Source: Rhizopus arrhizus (lineage: Eukaryota; Mucoromycota; Mucoromycetes; Mucorales; Rhizopodaceae). Taken from it: 64,000 nt of DNA. This document shows positions 20,401-32,001 of this stretch, one piece after another (positions within the stretch are counted from its first letter, which is position 1; every line of letters starts with the position of its first letter). The notes under the pieces are model-generated. The model was given only the letters and a program-made list of their open reading frames with translations, ran no database searches and had not been told where the DNA came from. The position numbers and the translations under genes are program-made. The stretch lies in the NCBI GenBank assembly GCA_024220505.1, contig JAKZZE010000014.1:1178001-1242000 (forward strand), read 5' to 3'.

Positions 20401-23170
20401 TCAAGTCATCTCCAGGACTGGAAAACCTCGAACCAGACAGGAAGGAAGTAGACAGTTGAGTATTATTCTGGTTACTACTTGGTACATGTAAATCTTTGAC
20501 GGTTGTAATGGTTGTAGGTGAAGGTGGAGAAGATGATAAAGAGCTGCCAGAGCCATCAAGCCCTAAAGCACAAAATTGAAGAGAATCATGTGCATGACTT
20601 CCAGGGGATCCAGGATAGCAAGATAACCTTCGTCTTGGGTTGGGAGGCACTTGATCTGAATCAATAATTTCAAACAAGGCCAAGAGTATATTTTTGACAA
20701 GATAATACTTTGAACTTTTTTCAACTATTTTTCATAAAAATGCTGCACTATACATGTTATTTTTTTTTTTACCTTCTGTAGATGATGACCAGCAACATAT
20801 TGTATCTTGGGAATGTATTTCTTTACTAAGGGTATGACAAAAGAAGCTCTTCCCTACACCAGAAGGGCCAGAGATGATCAAGAGATGTTCATTAGGCGTC
20901 TCCATCCAGTCATTGACGAATCCTGTTGCTTCCGCCATTTCTGATTTGTAGCCTATAAAATCTGAATTTTTCTCTCCGCCACATGGTCGCTTGTTCTTTA
21001 CAGATGCAAATCGAACAAGACCAAAGATCTGCAGAGGTTTGACTTTGCCTTTCACCGAATTTTCTCCGTGATCTTCAAATTCGCACATGCGACCAATTTG
21101 CTGCTTTGTAGCAAAGTCGCAAACGATATTTTTTTTAGCAAATGGAAATTTGAGCATTCGGACAGCCAAGATGATTGTATCACCCGCAATGGCCGGATCG
21201 CGTCTGTAAGGATTGCCCTGGGGTAAGACCGAGTTGAAGATGACACCAGTTGAAAGAGAGATTGAAAAGTCCCTGAGGAAGTTTCGAAAGGTATCTCTTA
21301 ATTCGACAGCTGCCTTGGCAGCAAAAATTGCCTCTCGTTCATGAGATAAGGGTGGAAGGCCAAAGACAGCTAGCAAAGTGGCTCCTTTGTCATCTACAGC
21401 AAATTGCTGAAGGATGCCTTCGTACTTTACCAGGACCCGGATCGTTTTTCGCATTGCTCTTTGTGCTGATCGAAGACCTTCAGGTGTCGCGACGTTCAGT
21501 TTGCCGAGACTGATAAACATGATTGTTACATCTCTGAATTGAGCCGGGAAGTTATTGTCTGGACTGTGTTGAAGTCGGTAAAGAGCACTTTGGTTGATGT
21601 ATTTATAATAATTGGGGTTGGTTAAAGGATTAAGAGCATCTTTTCTTGGTGGTTCAATATGAAGTGTTTGGTTGAAGCGAGTCGAGTCTATTGCCAAGTG
21701 ATTTGTATGGATAGAGGGAAATCCTTTAAAGTGGGGTTGATATGATCGATTGTTCTTGTTTTTTTGCGTACCGATACCTTTTACTATATAAAAATCTTCC
21801 CTTTTCTCGTAAGGTAAGTCTAGGTCTTGAAACAGATCAAATGCTTCGGATGTAATGCTCATCTCTCCAGCTTTTGCAGCATCCAGAGCATCTTCAAGTG
21901 ATTCAACAGCAGGTCCACAAATGGCATACTCTAATCGACCGTTGTAGCCTAATGTATGATCTGATGTATTCTCATCTCCATTAATGAATGAAAAATGTAC
22001 ATTTTTCTTTGCTATTCTTGCTAAACGTGGATCGTTTTCGGCTTTGTTTGCTGGATACATTTCGCCAAGGATAACATTAGTGATGTTTCCGCAAGAGAGA
22101 GCAATATGTAGCTCTAGATCAACAGCACTTGGCTTTTCTTTTATCATCTCACAGCTTCTCACACTATTTTTTCTCCTCGTTGTATAAACCTTATTTTTTC
22201 TACTCTTTCCAAACAAGATTGGGATACAGTTCCATAAATTAAATGTGGTTGCGTCGTAGGTATAATCAATATCTAAAGCTGCACTCAGTTGTAAGCTACC
22301 ATCCAATGATGAGTGTTCACTAGTTGATTCATCGAATAAAAAGAAGTGATGATTGTTGTCCTGTCTTTGATCTGTGTCCACGGATGATCTATGCTTTGTG
22401 CGCTCCTCTGCTGTTAAATAAACTCGATAACGAGACAACCTAGCCAAAAGCTGTAATCCACAGTCAAATGCTCTTTGGACGAGTATGTTCTTTTGTCGAT
22501 TTTCTCTATCTCTGGCACTTTCTCCTTCATGGCTATCCATCTCATTTTCTAAAGATTGTACCTGAAAACTAACTAAAACCGCATCCCCTAAAAACTGAAT
22601 AAATAAAAAGTTAATATTAATTGGCTATTCTTTAATACAGTTGCATCAGCTTTTCAGATACCTTTACAACATCTCCACCAAAATATTCAATGATCTCTAT
22701 ACACTACAAATATTTATAAATTGTTCTAGTTAATTTTGTTGATTTATTTTTATTTAATTTCTTCTTCTTTTTCTTTTGTACCTTTCCCATATAAGTTCCT
22801 ATTTCAAGCGCAACGGCTTCAGCACCAGAATCACCTTTTTCAGCAGCCAATGTAGTTAGCTATGGACAATGTAAAACTTTCTAAATCTCTTTAAAAAAAA
22901 CATTACTGTATTCAACTTACTGTACTAAAGCCTATTATATATTAAAAAAGGATTAATTTTTCAAATAACAAAAGCTTGATGACTTTTTTTTTACCAACAA
23001 CATCGACCATGAGCACAACACCAAATTGAGATTGACTGTAAGGAATTTGTAATTTATCACATCGAGCATGTAAAGATCTCACATACTGTTTTCATACAAA
23101 GAAATGAGTAACCATAGAAAAAAAGGGGTAAGAAAATTACCTTTGCAATATAAGGCGCAATATTTAGCAT
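17496..23170 (-). CDS. Soluble adenylyl cyclase (ADCY10)-like protein: two class III cyclase domains, P-loop ATPase, helical repeats
   Basis: Eleven exons on the minus strand: 23170-23141, 23085-22995, 22931-22921, 22859-22782, 22703-22662, 22594-20773, 20724-20143, 20082-19800, 19732-19561, 19501-18049 and 17986-17496. All phases agree, giving 1,684 residues, close to human soluble adenylyl cyclase. Cyclase domain 1 (from residue 30) has metal-site aspartates D38 (LMVDVVGFST) and D88 (FLGDAVLVSF), about the family spacing. Domain 2 (FRDVTIMFISLG ... FAVDDKGATLLAVFGLPP) looks degenerate, as in animal sAC. A P-loop (GPSGVGKS) and a Walker-B-like segment (VFISDDVQWADSAS) form an AAA/STAND-type ATPase, followed by about 800 alpha-helical, TPR-like residues. 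It should make cAMP from ATP in the cytosol. Bicarbonate/Ca sensitivity is known for animal sAC but unproven here. Exon 3 is an 11-nt microexon. Confidence 0.88.
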
Positions 23171-24297
23171 TGCCAAAACTTTTATTTACACAAATAATTG
23201 TCTCTCTTTTTCTTTTTTCTTTCAGACTGCTTTGAATTACTGAGAAAGTAAATAAAGGGAATAATAATAAAAAAAACTTCATTTTTCTTTTCCAAAAAGA
23301 GACTACTTTGCATGGTGACGTTACTGACGTTTCACCGCAGATAGTTTTATTAGTGATTTATTTTTGAATTATTTTTAATCAAAGCAAAATCAAGGGGCAG
23401 AAACTGAACATTAAACTTTAAAGCACTTTTTACTCTATTTAAAAGAAAAAGTAAGTTGCTTTATTCAATTGACAGGAAAGGGAAAGCTTTGACAGCTCTC
23501 ATCTATAATTGTTACACTATTTTAAATGACATATTTATTAAAAGTACGAACCATCCCCGCATGAAATTTTACTGCTGAGTTAAGCTATAAGTCTGTTCAT
23601 CGCAAAGACAATGGTCGATTCACATCTGTTAATAAACAAAAAAGCAACCTGAATAAACAAAAAAACCGTCTGAGTAAACACAGCAATGCTGTGTGTAAGG
23701 CATAGCCTCCCTCATGACCATAAATGTTAATAAATATTGATCTCAGCTGTTTTTGTCTCGTTTGGCAATCTCAATGTTAGGCTTCGAAACTCCGACCAAA
23801 TGATGAAACATAGTTACTTTTTATCAAATAAGAGGGAAAGGAACGATTTGTTTAGTGTCGTTTTCATAACTTTTAGCATGAATAAAAGTAGAAAACATAC
23901 TAATGAGTCCACATCAAGTCTCATAGTAGTAACAAGATTCGTATATTATAACAAAAAAGATGTTTTTATCCCCTCTCAGGCTTAATGAATTACAGAAAGT
24001 CTTTTTGTACTTTTCATTTTTCTACTTCAAAGAAATCTCAAGAACAGTATATTTAATATATATCACCAAATATAAGGTCAATGTAATATCTTGTTATGAC
24101 CTAATATGACGAAAAATAGACATCATAACTCTAGGAATCCATATTTCATAATTGTAAAGAAATTGAATACTAGGGAATATAGAAAGTTGACACTAAATGA
24201 TATTTCGTATAATAGAATCATAAAGAGTAAAATTTTGGTTTCTTTTCCAAAAAAAATACTTTTGTAAATCTAAAGAAAAAGAAAACTACAGAGGTTT
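23171..24297. other. Intergenic region upstream of the cyclase gene
   Basis: About 1.1 kb, A+T-rich. It contains the cyclase promoter and the 3' end of the downstream-facing Lam1/Sip3-like gene. Short ORFs (23737-23985 plus, 23079-23282 minus) show no family resemblance and the latter overlaps cyclase exons. Confidence 0.5.
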
Positions 24298-27200
24298 TTA
24301 TTTTCTTCTTAAAGGACTAGCAGGAAATGAAGTTAGCTGACGACTTACATCTTCGCAGCATAATTCATCTTGATCAACTTCAGGCAAAAGACATTGAAGG
24401 CGAGTATCCATTAGCCAATTGATGTATTCATTCTCTAACAAATGCGAATCCACCTCGTTTACAAGTTGAAAGAGTGCTAAGGCGTCATGTCGGAGCATAG
24501 CAACGCGTTCTCTACTGAACAAGAGATCAATAGCGAGTTGATGATGACGAGAGCTGTGCCAATGATGTCTATAGCCTGATTGATTGCGTGAGTTTGACTC
24601 CAAGAACAAGCGGAAGCTATACAAACGGATGTAGTTAGTATACCTTTATTTCCTTTTCTATATGTCTGAAAGTACCTGTCAGAGTACTGGTAAGCTGATT
24701 TGATATCCCTGTTTAATAGGCCTTCGTCTATATCTTTCAAGTAGACTGCACGGAAAGTAACTTGGCTAGGCTTGGCTTGATCCACAGTTACTGTACGTGA
24801 GCCAGCACGGAATAGCCAACTGTATAAAAACCAGAGGATAACAAGGGCACCGAAAGATGCTTTTATAGACAAAGGCAGTCCTTCCACCAAGTCACGAACT
24901 GTTTGAATAACAGGGTCTACATATTGACTGTACCAGTCAGGTTCTTTTTCAACGGCTGCGGAAACAGGTTCCTTGACGGAATCGACATTTAATGGGGCCT
25001 CTTCTTGAGCAGGTTTACCTTTAACCTTGCTTCCAGATTGCTTGTTCACTTCGCTTTGAATGATGGGAACAAAGACTTTCAAGTTTTCAGACATTCCACT
25101 CATGGCAGCTTTACTTACGATGCCCTTCACAAGGATGTTCTTTATAAACTTGACGCCCGTATGGCAAGCTAATTTACATCTATCTGGGCTGACCCAGGTA
25201 ATGCAGTATTTCAGATATGGAACAAAGGCATCGGCATAAGGAAGCTGGGGTGTCTTTGTAGTTGTCATGACCACATAGCATCTGTTGATAGAAAAGCAAT
25301 TTGAAGTCAATCACACCCACTTATTTTTCACATCATATTAAACTTACACATAATCTTCTTTTTTCTCAATCACTTGTCTTTCAATTGCTTCAGCTTCTTT
25401 CAATTTTACCATGGCATTATTAACTGGTATGATATACTTGAGTGTACGTTCTAATTTTCCTTCAATGCCCTGTCCCCACTTTGTCATTGATAATTCTATT
25501 GGATATTAGTTTGATGTAAACAATAGACTTCTTGTCAAATCCTTTTTACCTTTACTCTTATTTCCAACTGTTTTTCTTTCCCAAATATCCAAATAATGAG
25601 GATTTTCGTCATCAAACAATAAATAATATAAACTCTTTGCAGATATAGGGAGTTCTATCTCTGATTCAAGTTTATCCAAGTGGTTAGTACATCCACACTG
25701 GACTGGACCCGAAGGAATCTTGAAATCACTCGGCAAATCACCAGCAGCTGGCTTACTCTCTGGCTGCTCCTTTTGAGCTGTTTCAGTCGTCGTCACAACG
25801 GGAGCATCTCCAACAACAGCTTTTGATCTTTTATCCTTCAACATGTTTTGATACTCTTCCTGAAACTCTTTACGTGCATCCAAAAAGCCACTACCACCTG
25901 CTATTGTGGCTGCCGTCAATGCCGCAGCGATCGCACCGGACTTGGGCTTCACAGGGGCAGAAAATTTACGTGGCGTTGTCATCTTCTTTTTGGTATCAGT
26001 GGATCGGCTTGGAATAGGAGAGATTTCGGGTAAGGATAGACTGGAAGGCGAAGGTTCAGCAGCAGATTTGATGATTGTCTTGACTTGATTGTTGTTTTTA
26101 TGTTTAGATGCGGATAAAGCATGAATGATATCATATGTTGTTTGAAGTGAAGCAGACTAAGAAAAAGGTTATCCATCGCTTGCATATCCTAATTGAAGTC
26201 GTTGATTTACCTTGGATGATTTTGCATTTTCAATAGCAAATTTAAGCTTTTCAGCAAGGACTTCCACATTGTCCATGAGTGATGTGAAGATTAAAGGTTC
26301 ATCTGATCCGTGTTGCGTACGGATAAGGTCGATGGCTAGTGCAAGATTGGAATTTGTACCGTCGTTTTGAATAGAGCTATCACGGATGACTCGAACTGAT
26401 TTAATGTCAGATAGACGCACAGCAACCTACATTTGACATACATGAGCTATAGGTGAATATGAAGAGAAGGAGAGAAAAAAGGAATCTTACCGTATTCACG
26501 CAGTTCAACACAATACAACTATAGAACCAAAAAGTGTCTTGCGTAATGTAACCTTTACCTGTGTAAGAATATCCGAAAGTAGAAGAAGGTTCCTTTATAT
26601 TGATTGGTAACTGTGAACTAAGCTCCTGCTCAAGCTGATCTGTTGAATGATTGGCTGTGGTAGGTGATAAAGGCAATTCAGGCAATGAGTCGACCTTTTT
26701 CGAGGGTTTCTTTTTCAGTAAGCCAATAAAAGCTATATTTAAAGTAAATTAAAGATGAACCAAAAAACATAAGCTATTTTTTTTTTTTTTTTTACCTGTC
26801 AAGACCACTTCTTTTGATCCAACTCCACCAAACAATTGCCTCAGTTCCTTATTGCATATATCCAAATCAGCAGAATATCCAGCCAACTCAATCTTGGGTA
26901 TAACAGAACTATCTACTTTGACAGGCCAAACGATTTGGTTTCCTTCCGCATCAGGTACATTAGAAGAAGTAGCAGAAGATGACGGTGGTAATTCACTCAT
27001 AATATCATCAGTGCCGTTACTTTGGAACATGCTAGGTACTAAAGTCCATGGGATGCCCCATGATGAGTTATTGGTTGAGTTGGTTTCTGCTGCTGTCGTT
27101 GTTGAACTGCTTGGAGATTGTTGGTTTGAAGCTGACTCAAGGCTAAGGTTTGTAGTACTGCCAGTTTGAGAATTAAGAGACGCATGAGCGGCCTCACGGA

Positions 27201-28829
27201 CAAGAAGTGGTGTAAGAGAAGTAGATTGTAATTCACTTTCCAGTTCAGGGGAGCTAGAAAGCAATACGATCGAAGGCTTCTCAATAACATTCGTTGATTT
27301 CTCAGATAGATGGTTCGCGGTGGCATGTTTTCCATTGAGCAAAGTTGTAGCTGTAGACTTTGTTCCAGAAGTGTGATCGTCGGATACGACAGACGTTTTG
27401 TTGAAATCCAATTGCTCATTTTGTAACATCAATCGCTTTGATTTTTCAAAAGCGCCGATCCATTCACGCATCTCCTCTTCAGTTTCAGCTTGAAGCACAA
27501 AGGAAGGTCTACAATGAATAAATGTTAACTTTTAAAGTCATAAAAAATAGATATATACCTACTGATGAGCGCACATCACTTCAAAACAAAACCTTCTGTC
27601 AATATCGGTTAATGGCTTTATATCACACAATAAGATAGAGATGCGATCTCCAATACTGATAGTTCCCTTCAACCGACTACCTGTAATATGGCATGTACCA
27701 AAGCAACCATCATACAAAAAGAACCACCTTCTGATCCAATTGTTTCTAGCCCCTTTAACAAAAAGATAACCCCATTTTTGACTACTGGTTCTGTGTAAGC
27801 TTGAAGTAAAGTCTAGTGAATGCCTGTTGCTTTGACTTGAGCTTGCATATTTTTCCAAGTCTCTTGCAGGCCGTATGCTGCTTAAATATTTAGATTCTAA
27901 TAAATGGCGCGAATTTTGCAATTGGTGTAATTGGTAATTACATGTATCTTTATCCTGTTTATAGAAAAAAATGTTCATCATCACAGAAAAGCACAATAGA
28001 AATGCAAACTTACATCAATCAACCATTGTTTCCAAGAACTCAAGTTTGTTTCTATGTTTGACCAAGAATCAGAGCTACCATTAAAGTCTTTCAGATGATA
28101 CAAAGTAGCCAATGTGAATTTCTCGACTAGAAAATGTTCTAATAGAGAACGAAAATGGATAGCTCTAATGACATGTTGACCAGACATACGAACATAGGCT
28201 TTTCTTGCCTCATAAAGCCTAAAGGCTTCCTCTCTTATAGCTGATGCTTCCTTTGTTTTGCTTTGAGAAGTATACTTGTATAACTGGCTTTCATATCTTT
28301 CTAGGCATTTTTCGTAATGTTTCTTGAAATCTTTAAACTCTTTCAGTTGAACTTTTACAAATGATTGGAGTGGCTGAATAAAGTTATCTTCAATATCTGA
28401 GACCTTATTAAAAAAATAATTTATTAATAATTATAGGATTGTAATGTGTATGTGTTACCAATTTAGTTTTGAATGCCAAACTTGTCTGCAAAGCATCAGA
28501 AAAGCTTTTAATGACAGCCCCCGGGAAATTAGAATCAATCATGATATCGTCGATGCCCACTGGAATTACTTTTTTACACAGTGTATTTGTTTCCATATTG
28601 AACTCTAATTTAAATTAAAAAAACATCATCCATGTCTATAGTATTCCTTACTATTCAATTTGTCTGCATATTGCTTCATATGCTTACAAAGTGAGTCCAA
28701 CCATTTTTCAAGCAACTCAAGTTGTTCATCAAAATGTAAGGTAGAAGAACGATAGACTGGTGAGTCATGAATGGCATCATTTAATGTTAATAGCGTTGTC
28801 TGAACACCATTATTGCTTGCTACTTGCAT
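24298..28829 (-). CDS. Lam1/Sip3-type sterol-transfer protein: BAR, PH, GRAM-like, VASt domains and membrane anchor
   Basis: A multi-exon minus-strand gene of roughly 1,300 residues. In order it has a BAR-like helical region (about 28829-27990: FDEQLELLEKWLDSLCKHMK ... VQLKEFKDFKKHYEKCLERY), a PH domain (about 27850-27430: KWGYLFVKGARNNWIRRWFF), and a Ser/Thr-rich linker. A GRAM-like segment (26600-26200: GYITQDTFWFYSCIV, VRLSDIKSVRVIRD) comes next, then a VASt domain split over exons (25750-25060: PISAKSLYYLLFDDENPHYL, YADAFVPYLKYCITWVSP). One transmembrane helix (ASFGALVILWFLYSWLF) precedes a short C-terminal region. This is the architecture of Lam1/Sip3 proteins, which move sterols at ER-plasma-membrane contacts. 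I take the ATG at 28829 as start; an ATG in a possible upstream exon near 28940 is an alternative. Individual exon ends were not all fixed. Confidence 0.85.
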
Positions 28830-28889
28830 CTTAAAAGAATGAAAAAGAAAGAAAAAAAAAAAGAAAGGAAAGTTTATTATGAATGGCAT

Positions 28890-29770
28890 AATTATTGTAA
28901 CTGCGCTTAATTAAACCTCCGCTTTACTTTTTCTTGGTAACATTACAAAGTGTATTTCTTGGAATAATTCATAAACATGCTCAATAGACTTGTATAAGAA
29001 TAGAAGGGTTTTTACGAAAAAAGATAGAACTGTCTTTTGAACAATATTTTTTTCAGTTATCCATGTTGTAAAAATGTGTAGCTTTTATAGATTACATAAA
29101 AAAAAGCGCATAAAGATCTTGTGAGTGTAATTGGTAGTGTACCACTTCAATATACATGATCACAAGAGGAGCTTTAACAATTTTTGTTTGCATGTGGAAC
29201 ACAAGTCAGAAATAGCAGTAGCTTTTACTAACTTCAGCAGCCTTTTGTCTCTCCTTCTGCTCTTTTATGCTCTTTCATCACTCATTTTTAGTTGTTTTCA
29301 TGATATACATGAATAAAGCGTACTGGTTTATAAACTAAGCTATATTCCCAAGTAAGACAACCAGTGCCTATTCAATAGCCAAGCACTATAGGATTTGATA
29401 TGTCTAATGAACACACATTATAACTTTACAGTATTCATTCACATCATATTTAACGCGTTCTTTTTGTCTTACAAATAGCTAACACAACAGAAAACGGAAA
29501 AAAAAAGCTAATAATATAATATTCGCATGAAGTGAAAAGTCACAGAGTATTTTAATTACAAGCTCAAGTTGAATAGAATAGGAAAAGTCTAATGTCTGCT
29601 GTAAGAGACAAAAAGAAATAATCTACATTGATTGAGTTGTTGAAATCTTGGCTGTAAATTAGTTTACGAATAAATGTTATGCAACAAGCCAAAGCTTTCC
29701 ACGGGACTTTAAAGTGAATATAAAGTGCCCAGGTAATAAAGCATGAGTGTTGTTTATTACAATATGATGA
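28890..29770. other. Intergenic region upstream of the Lam1/Sip3-like gene
   Basis: Nearly 900 bp of A+T-rich sequence between two minus-strand genes. A possible short first exon of the Lam1/Sip3 gene (MLPRKSKAE near 28940) lies at its left end. Nothing else recognisable. Confidence 0.45.
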
Positions 29771-29884
29771 TTAAGATGATGTCTTTTTTTCATTGACTGA
29801 AATGAAGTGGTAAATTACTATTAAAATCATGACAACAACTCCGAGCGAGTTAGCAATGAAAGCAAGCTGAGTATCAGAAATCAT
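29771..29884 (-). CDS. OST4: OST4 mini-subunit of oligosaccharyltransferase
   Basis: A 37-residue single-exon gene. It begins MISDTQLAFIANSLGVVV and continues with a hydrophobic segment into VIYHFISVN and a short polar tail (EKKTSS). Ost4 is a one-helix ER membrane subunit that stabilises Stt3 and Ost3/6 in the N-glycosylation complex. It always starts with MI(S/T)D-QL, has one transmembrane helix with a conserved (I/L)YH, and measures 36-40 residues. All these features are present. It is far below usual ORF length cut-offs and easily missed. Confidence 0.9.
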   Translation of the reverse strand: MISDTQLAFIANSLGVVVMILIVIYHFISVNEKKTSS

Positions 29885-32001
29885 TTCTTCTCAAACCTAA
29901 AAGGGATAATTATATGAGAGATAAAATAACACAAAGCTTGTAGAGCATTTGACTTACCCTTTTCTTTTTTATTGATTTAATTTTGTTTATAGAGAATATA
30001 AGAAAAAAAAAAAAAAAAAGTGCTGTGCATGAGAAATATAATTAAGTGATACATGAAAATTGTTTTGATATTAAGTCTACCTGGTTTCATAGCTTGTCCC
30101 TCCTTTTCATGTTTTCAAACTGAAAAGAACTTCAAAGGTAAATGTGCCTTTGTTTTTCTTTCTTTTTATTTTCATACGTATTTCAACAGTTGTTTTATCA
30201 ACACGTTCATGATAAACCGAAATGCTGGGAATACCAAGCAGCTAGCAAGTTTTTTTTTATCATATTTACTGTAAACCGCAGTATAATTATGTGCAAATTA
30301 ATCGGATCTTAACTTTAATTAATATTATAATATTAAAGCTGACAACTGGTTTAATATTTATAAAACTATGAGTAAAGACTGTCAGTTGTTGCGCTTCAGC
30401 TCGTTGCAATTAATGAGTATTTCTTTCAATTTCATTTATTTTTTTAGAGACCAAGTACTAACCAATTATCAATTTCAGCTTTTACAATGAAAGCAAATAG
30501 CCTTACTGAAAAGAGATAGATCTAGTGTTAGATTTGTGAAAATGACAGGCACTTAAAAACCTTTACTTTAATAAATTATAAAAAAATATTTGAAATGTAC
30601 AAAAAAATTCAAAGAAACTCGTACCAATAGTAAAGGACTTATGGAGTGATTCTATGCAATAAAATAGCTCAAACGAGATGTATAATTGTCTTCAACAAGC
30701 ATTTTCTTTTCATGTATTTCAAAGATCTCTGACCAATCAAAAAAATTATTTTATTTTTTCTAGGAAATTTTCTAAAAAGGAGATGCTTTTATGCAACATA
30801 CAGCCATAAAATGCGATTTTTTAAGCGTGCGACGCCATCAAAACGTGTAACATATAATAATAATAACTAACAATATGTTAATAATAATAAAAAAACAATT
30901 TTCCCATCTTTTTAAAGACTTTTTAAACAATTGCTTGCTATTTAAAGGAATAAATGAATTTCATATCTACTTCGTATCGTTGATCAACCCATGAACTTTT
31001 AACACCTTCTCTCTTTTTTCTCACCTTATTTTTTAAACATGCAATACATTATATGTAGCTTTATATTTATCAGCCCTTTCGAAATTCAATCTTTATGCAA
31101 GTCTATATACTCTTGGAAATCTTGGTTTGTTAGTTTTGATATCCACAGACGTTGTACTTTTATTATAAACGATAGTATCACTTACACAACAGTCTAATAT
31201 CACTTTTGAAAACTATTATATATGCCAGCACATTTAATCAAAAGTATGTTTTCTAAAGACATCTTTACATGAAAATCATATTTCATTACCTTTTTAGTTG
31301 ATTGAATGAATCTGTCCCTGGTTTTATCAAATGTCTCCATTTAAAATCAAGTGGTTCATGCACTTGTCGTATACTTGTATTTGTTGCTGAGTTGAGGTTT
31401 TTGAACTGCAAGTTAATTTGGGCTTTAAGAAGAGAGAGAAGGGGGGGGGGGAATAGCAGCAATAGTGCATGCTTTACAGGAAAAAAAGTGAATAATATCT
31501 CACAGCAATTAGGGTAAGACTATTTCAAAGGGAATTCTGTTCATTTAATGAGAAATTTATAATGTTTGCTTTAATGAAGTATCATATCTCTTTAAATTGT
31601 GCTTACTTTCAAGTATTTTTTTTACAAGAACCCCACCCCCCTGCATCTTGTATAGGCCAGTCCTGCAGTCAACCTGCAAGTTTCGTAAAGGAGTGGAGTA
31701 AGATTGAATGACTAGAAAGCACAGCCTCAAATACATTTGTGGGCTACCGATGTTCAACTGTATTAGTGCACTAGGAATAGTTTACACACTGATATTCATG
31801 TTGGTACAGTCTATATCTTGGATATATCTAATGATTGATGTGGTCTGTTGTAAACAAAAAGGATTCAAACAACTTCAAAAGGGGTTCTAGTGAAAGTAGT
31901 AAAGGCTTGTTGATGTTGACTGAGGATGAAAATTTAGTCGTTTCAGCATATAACAAACAAATAAAAAGTAAGGTTCCGAATTTTTTTTTATATTCTCTCC
32001 C
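29885..32001. other. 2.1 kb gene-free region upstream of the F-box gene
   Basis: A+T-rich with an A17 run (30004-30020), a G12 run (31441-31452) beside a purine-rich stretch, and many short palindromic A/T stretches. ORFs here are short and overlap on both strands without family resemblance. It holds the divergent promoters of OST4 and the F-box gene. Confidence 0.5.
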
